From an uncultured Desulfovibrionaceae bacterium (GTDB taxonomy: Bacteria > Desulfobacterota > Desulfovibrionia > Desulfovibrionales > Desulfovibrionaceae): a stretch of 44,915 bases of DNA. Below are positions 43,882 to 44,915 of this stretch, in pieces. Made by a program: the position numbers and the translations under genes. The DNA is taken from the NCBI GenBank assembly GCA_944325325.1, contig CALUZP010000019.1, positions 1 through 44,915 on the forward strand, written 5' to 3'. The notes beneath the pieces are model-generated. The model worked only from the letters and a program-made list of their open reading frames with translations. It was not told where the DNA came from and did no database searches. Numbering within the stretch: position 1 is the first letter of the stretch; each line of letters starts with the position of its first letter.

Positions 43882-43924
43882 AAAAAAGCCAGGGCTCCTG
43901 CGGGGCGCTGGCTTTTATATTTTT
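43882..43924. terminator. Terminator after hisG
   Basis: AAAAGCCAG (43884-43892) and CTGGCTTTT (43908-43916) around a GC-rich loop, followed by ATATTTTT on the plus strand; the minus strand also ends in a T-run, so it works for both directions. Confidence 0.9.
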
Positions 43925-43996
43925 GCCGGATTGCGTCGTGGCCGATCCAGGCGTCCGGGTGCCGTGTGGCGTATCAAGGAAAGGACAGCGTGCTTT

Positions 43997-44138
43997 AGAG
44001 CCTTTTCAGTTTGAAACACTTCGCGTTTTAAACCATACGGCCTGTCGTTTCGCGGAAACACCGCGGTTTTTCCAATCAGTTCTGGCCGGGCAGTGCTGTA
44101 CTGCTGTCTCGCGTTCCACCTTTTCAATGGCAAAATCT
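43997..44138 (+). repeat. Dispersed palindromic repeat, copy 6
   Basis: Begins AGAGCCTTTTCAGTTTGAA, has CATACGGCCTGTCGTTTCG, CGGAAACACCGCGGTTTTTCC and the third hairpin as GCAGT/ACTGC, a set of changes in both arms that keeps pairing. It ends CAATGGCAAAATCT. It lies between convergent hisG and the amidohydrolase gene. Confidence 0.88.
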
Positions 44139-44536
44139 TTAGCCTGCCGCCGAAAGCGCAAGCAGCAGACCCAGAACAGCCGGGACTGTCCTGAGCCTGT
44201 TCCTTTGTAATATGGAAACAGGGCGCAGCCGCACAGGCAGATCCATGGGCGGCGTGCTGCATGAGATAGACGGACTGCCTTATGAATACAGGCGGCAGTC
44301 CTGGGTGGCGGGCGTCACCTTGCCGGCTTCCGTCAGACATGCGGCGCGTCTTTTTTAGCGGTTCGGTGCAGGCGGGCGTGCCTGCGCTGCACCGGCATGA
44401 CGGCCCCAGAGCGTGTCTGACTTGCGCGGCGTTTTTGGGCTCCTGGCGCGGCAGCATCCGGTGACTGCGGGGAGGCGAAGACGTTCCGCGGCCGGACAGA
44501 CCGTCGGGTCTCAGCGCCTGCCCCTGGTATGGACAT
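44139..44536. other. Intergenic region, no gene seen
   Basis: About 400 bases between repeat copy 6 and the amidohydrolase gene. Frames on both strands (for example 44282-44464) have no recognisable product. No clear terminator was found for the gene to the right. Confidence 0.5.
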
Positions 44537-44915
44537 CTATTTATAGGCTGCGGGCACGCGATCCGTGAATACCGGGCAGGCCGCCCGAACCCGGTCAAGC
44601 AGCGTGAAGTCCAGATCGGCGCTCAGCACCGCGTCGTGTTCGTCGGCCTGAGCCAGGATTGCACCATCGGGCGCGATGATCATGGAGTGGCCGCCAAACG
44701 TTTCTGCGCCGGTGACGCCGCTGCGGTTGCAGGCAACGACAAAAAACTGATTTTCAATGGCGCGGGCGCGCAGCAGAGCGCACCAGTGCTCCTTGCGCAC
44801 AAGCGGCCATTCGGCACTGACGAACAGGACTTTTGCGCCGTCCAGCGCTGTGGCCCGTACAAATTCGCAAAAACGGATGTCGTAACAGATGACCGAGGAG
44901 CAGGGGATGCCATCC
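44537..44915 (-). CDS. Nitrilase-family amidohydrolase, C-terminal part
   Basis: The frame is open to the right edge, so the N-terminal part (with the catalytic Glu and probably Lys) is outside the window. The visible 125 residues hold the catalytic Cys motif SSVICYDIRF at the edge, then VSAEWPLVRKEHWCALLRARAIENQ and VACNRSGVTGAETFGGHS, the classical order of the carbon-nitrogen hydrolase fold. The GTG at 44800 is internal, inside the PAEWP-like motif. Members hydrolyse omega-amides such as alpha-ketoglutaramate, nitriles or carbamoyl groups; the closest look is to the YafV/omega-amidase branch, but the substrate cannot be fixed from this part. It is convergent with hisG. Confidence 0.9.
   Translation of the reverse strand, partial: DGIPCSSVICYDIRFCEFVRATALDGAKVLFVSAEWPLVRKEHWCALLRARAIENQFFVVACNRSGVTGAETFGGHSMIIAPDGAILAQADEHDAVLSADLDFTLLDRVRAACPVFTDRVPAAYK

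Overview
The window looks like the chromosome of a sulfate-reducing bacterium of the Desulfovibrionaceae. The best marker is a periplasmic [NiFeSe] hydrogenase pair (hysB-hysA, minus strand) whose large subunit reads through an in-frame UGA as selenocysteine. Genes are GC-rich and gene-dense, separated in places by strikingly AT-rich intergenic stretches (about 7140-7480 and 36070-36300).

Layout. 1-840: 3' part of mltG. 1386-2519: an exported coiled-coil protein of unknown function. 3095-7024 (minus): L-asparaginase, an unrecognised 409-residue protein and an ion/carboxylate permease. 8439-27112 (plus): a Lap/Dvh-type biofilm adhesin system made of a 2602-residue RTX adhesin, a glycosyltransferase, a type I secretion ABC transporter, its membrane-fusion protein, a TolC-like outer-membrane channel, a LapG-like periplasmic cysteine protease, and a membrane PAS/HD-GYP protein whose catalytic residues are lost. 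34344-27636 (minus): a four-gene phosphorelay operon with an active-looking response regulator/HD-GYP phosphodiesterase, a free Hpt protein and two hybrid sensor kinases. 34923-36071: a tyrosine recombinase, followed by a perfect 19-bp inverted repeat flanking about 135 bp of AT-rich DNA. 36922-37893: a GGDEF diguanylate cyclase. 38052-38144 (minus): tRNA-Ser(GCU). Then hysAB (minus), an Fsr-type MFS exporter (minus), hisG (plus) and the C-terminal part of a nitrilase-family amidohydrolase (minus, cut by the window end).

How it fits together (inference from family knowledge). The adhesin carries an N-terminal retention module with a Pro-Ala-Ala-Gly site typical of LapG substrates and is exported by the type I machinery encoded beside it. 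LapG would cut it loose when not held back. In Pseudomonas LapG is held by LapD, a GGDEF-EAL protein. Here there is no LapD; the gene after lapG encodes a two-TM protein with a periplasmic domain, PAS and a degenerate HD-GYP domain that keeps GYP but has lost the HD pair and other metal ligands, so it probably reads c-di-GMP rather than degrading it. A probable eraser (intact HD-GYP regulator under a phosphorelay) and a writer (GGDEF) sit within 11 kb downstream. Adhesion control therefore seems to be clustered here with writer, reader and eraser.

A family of about 145-bp palindromic repeats occurs six times in intergenic DNA (929, 4155, 16441, 24772, 27157, 43997). The internal hairpins appear conserved by compensating changes. 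Three copies lie within or at the end of the adhesin locus.
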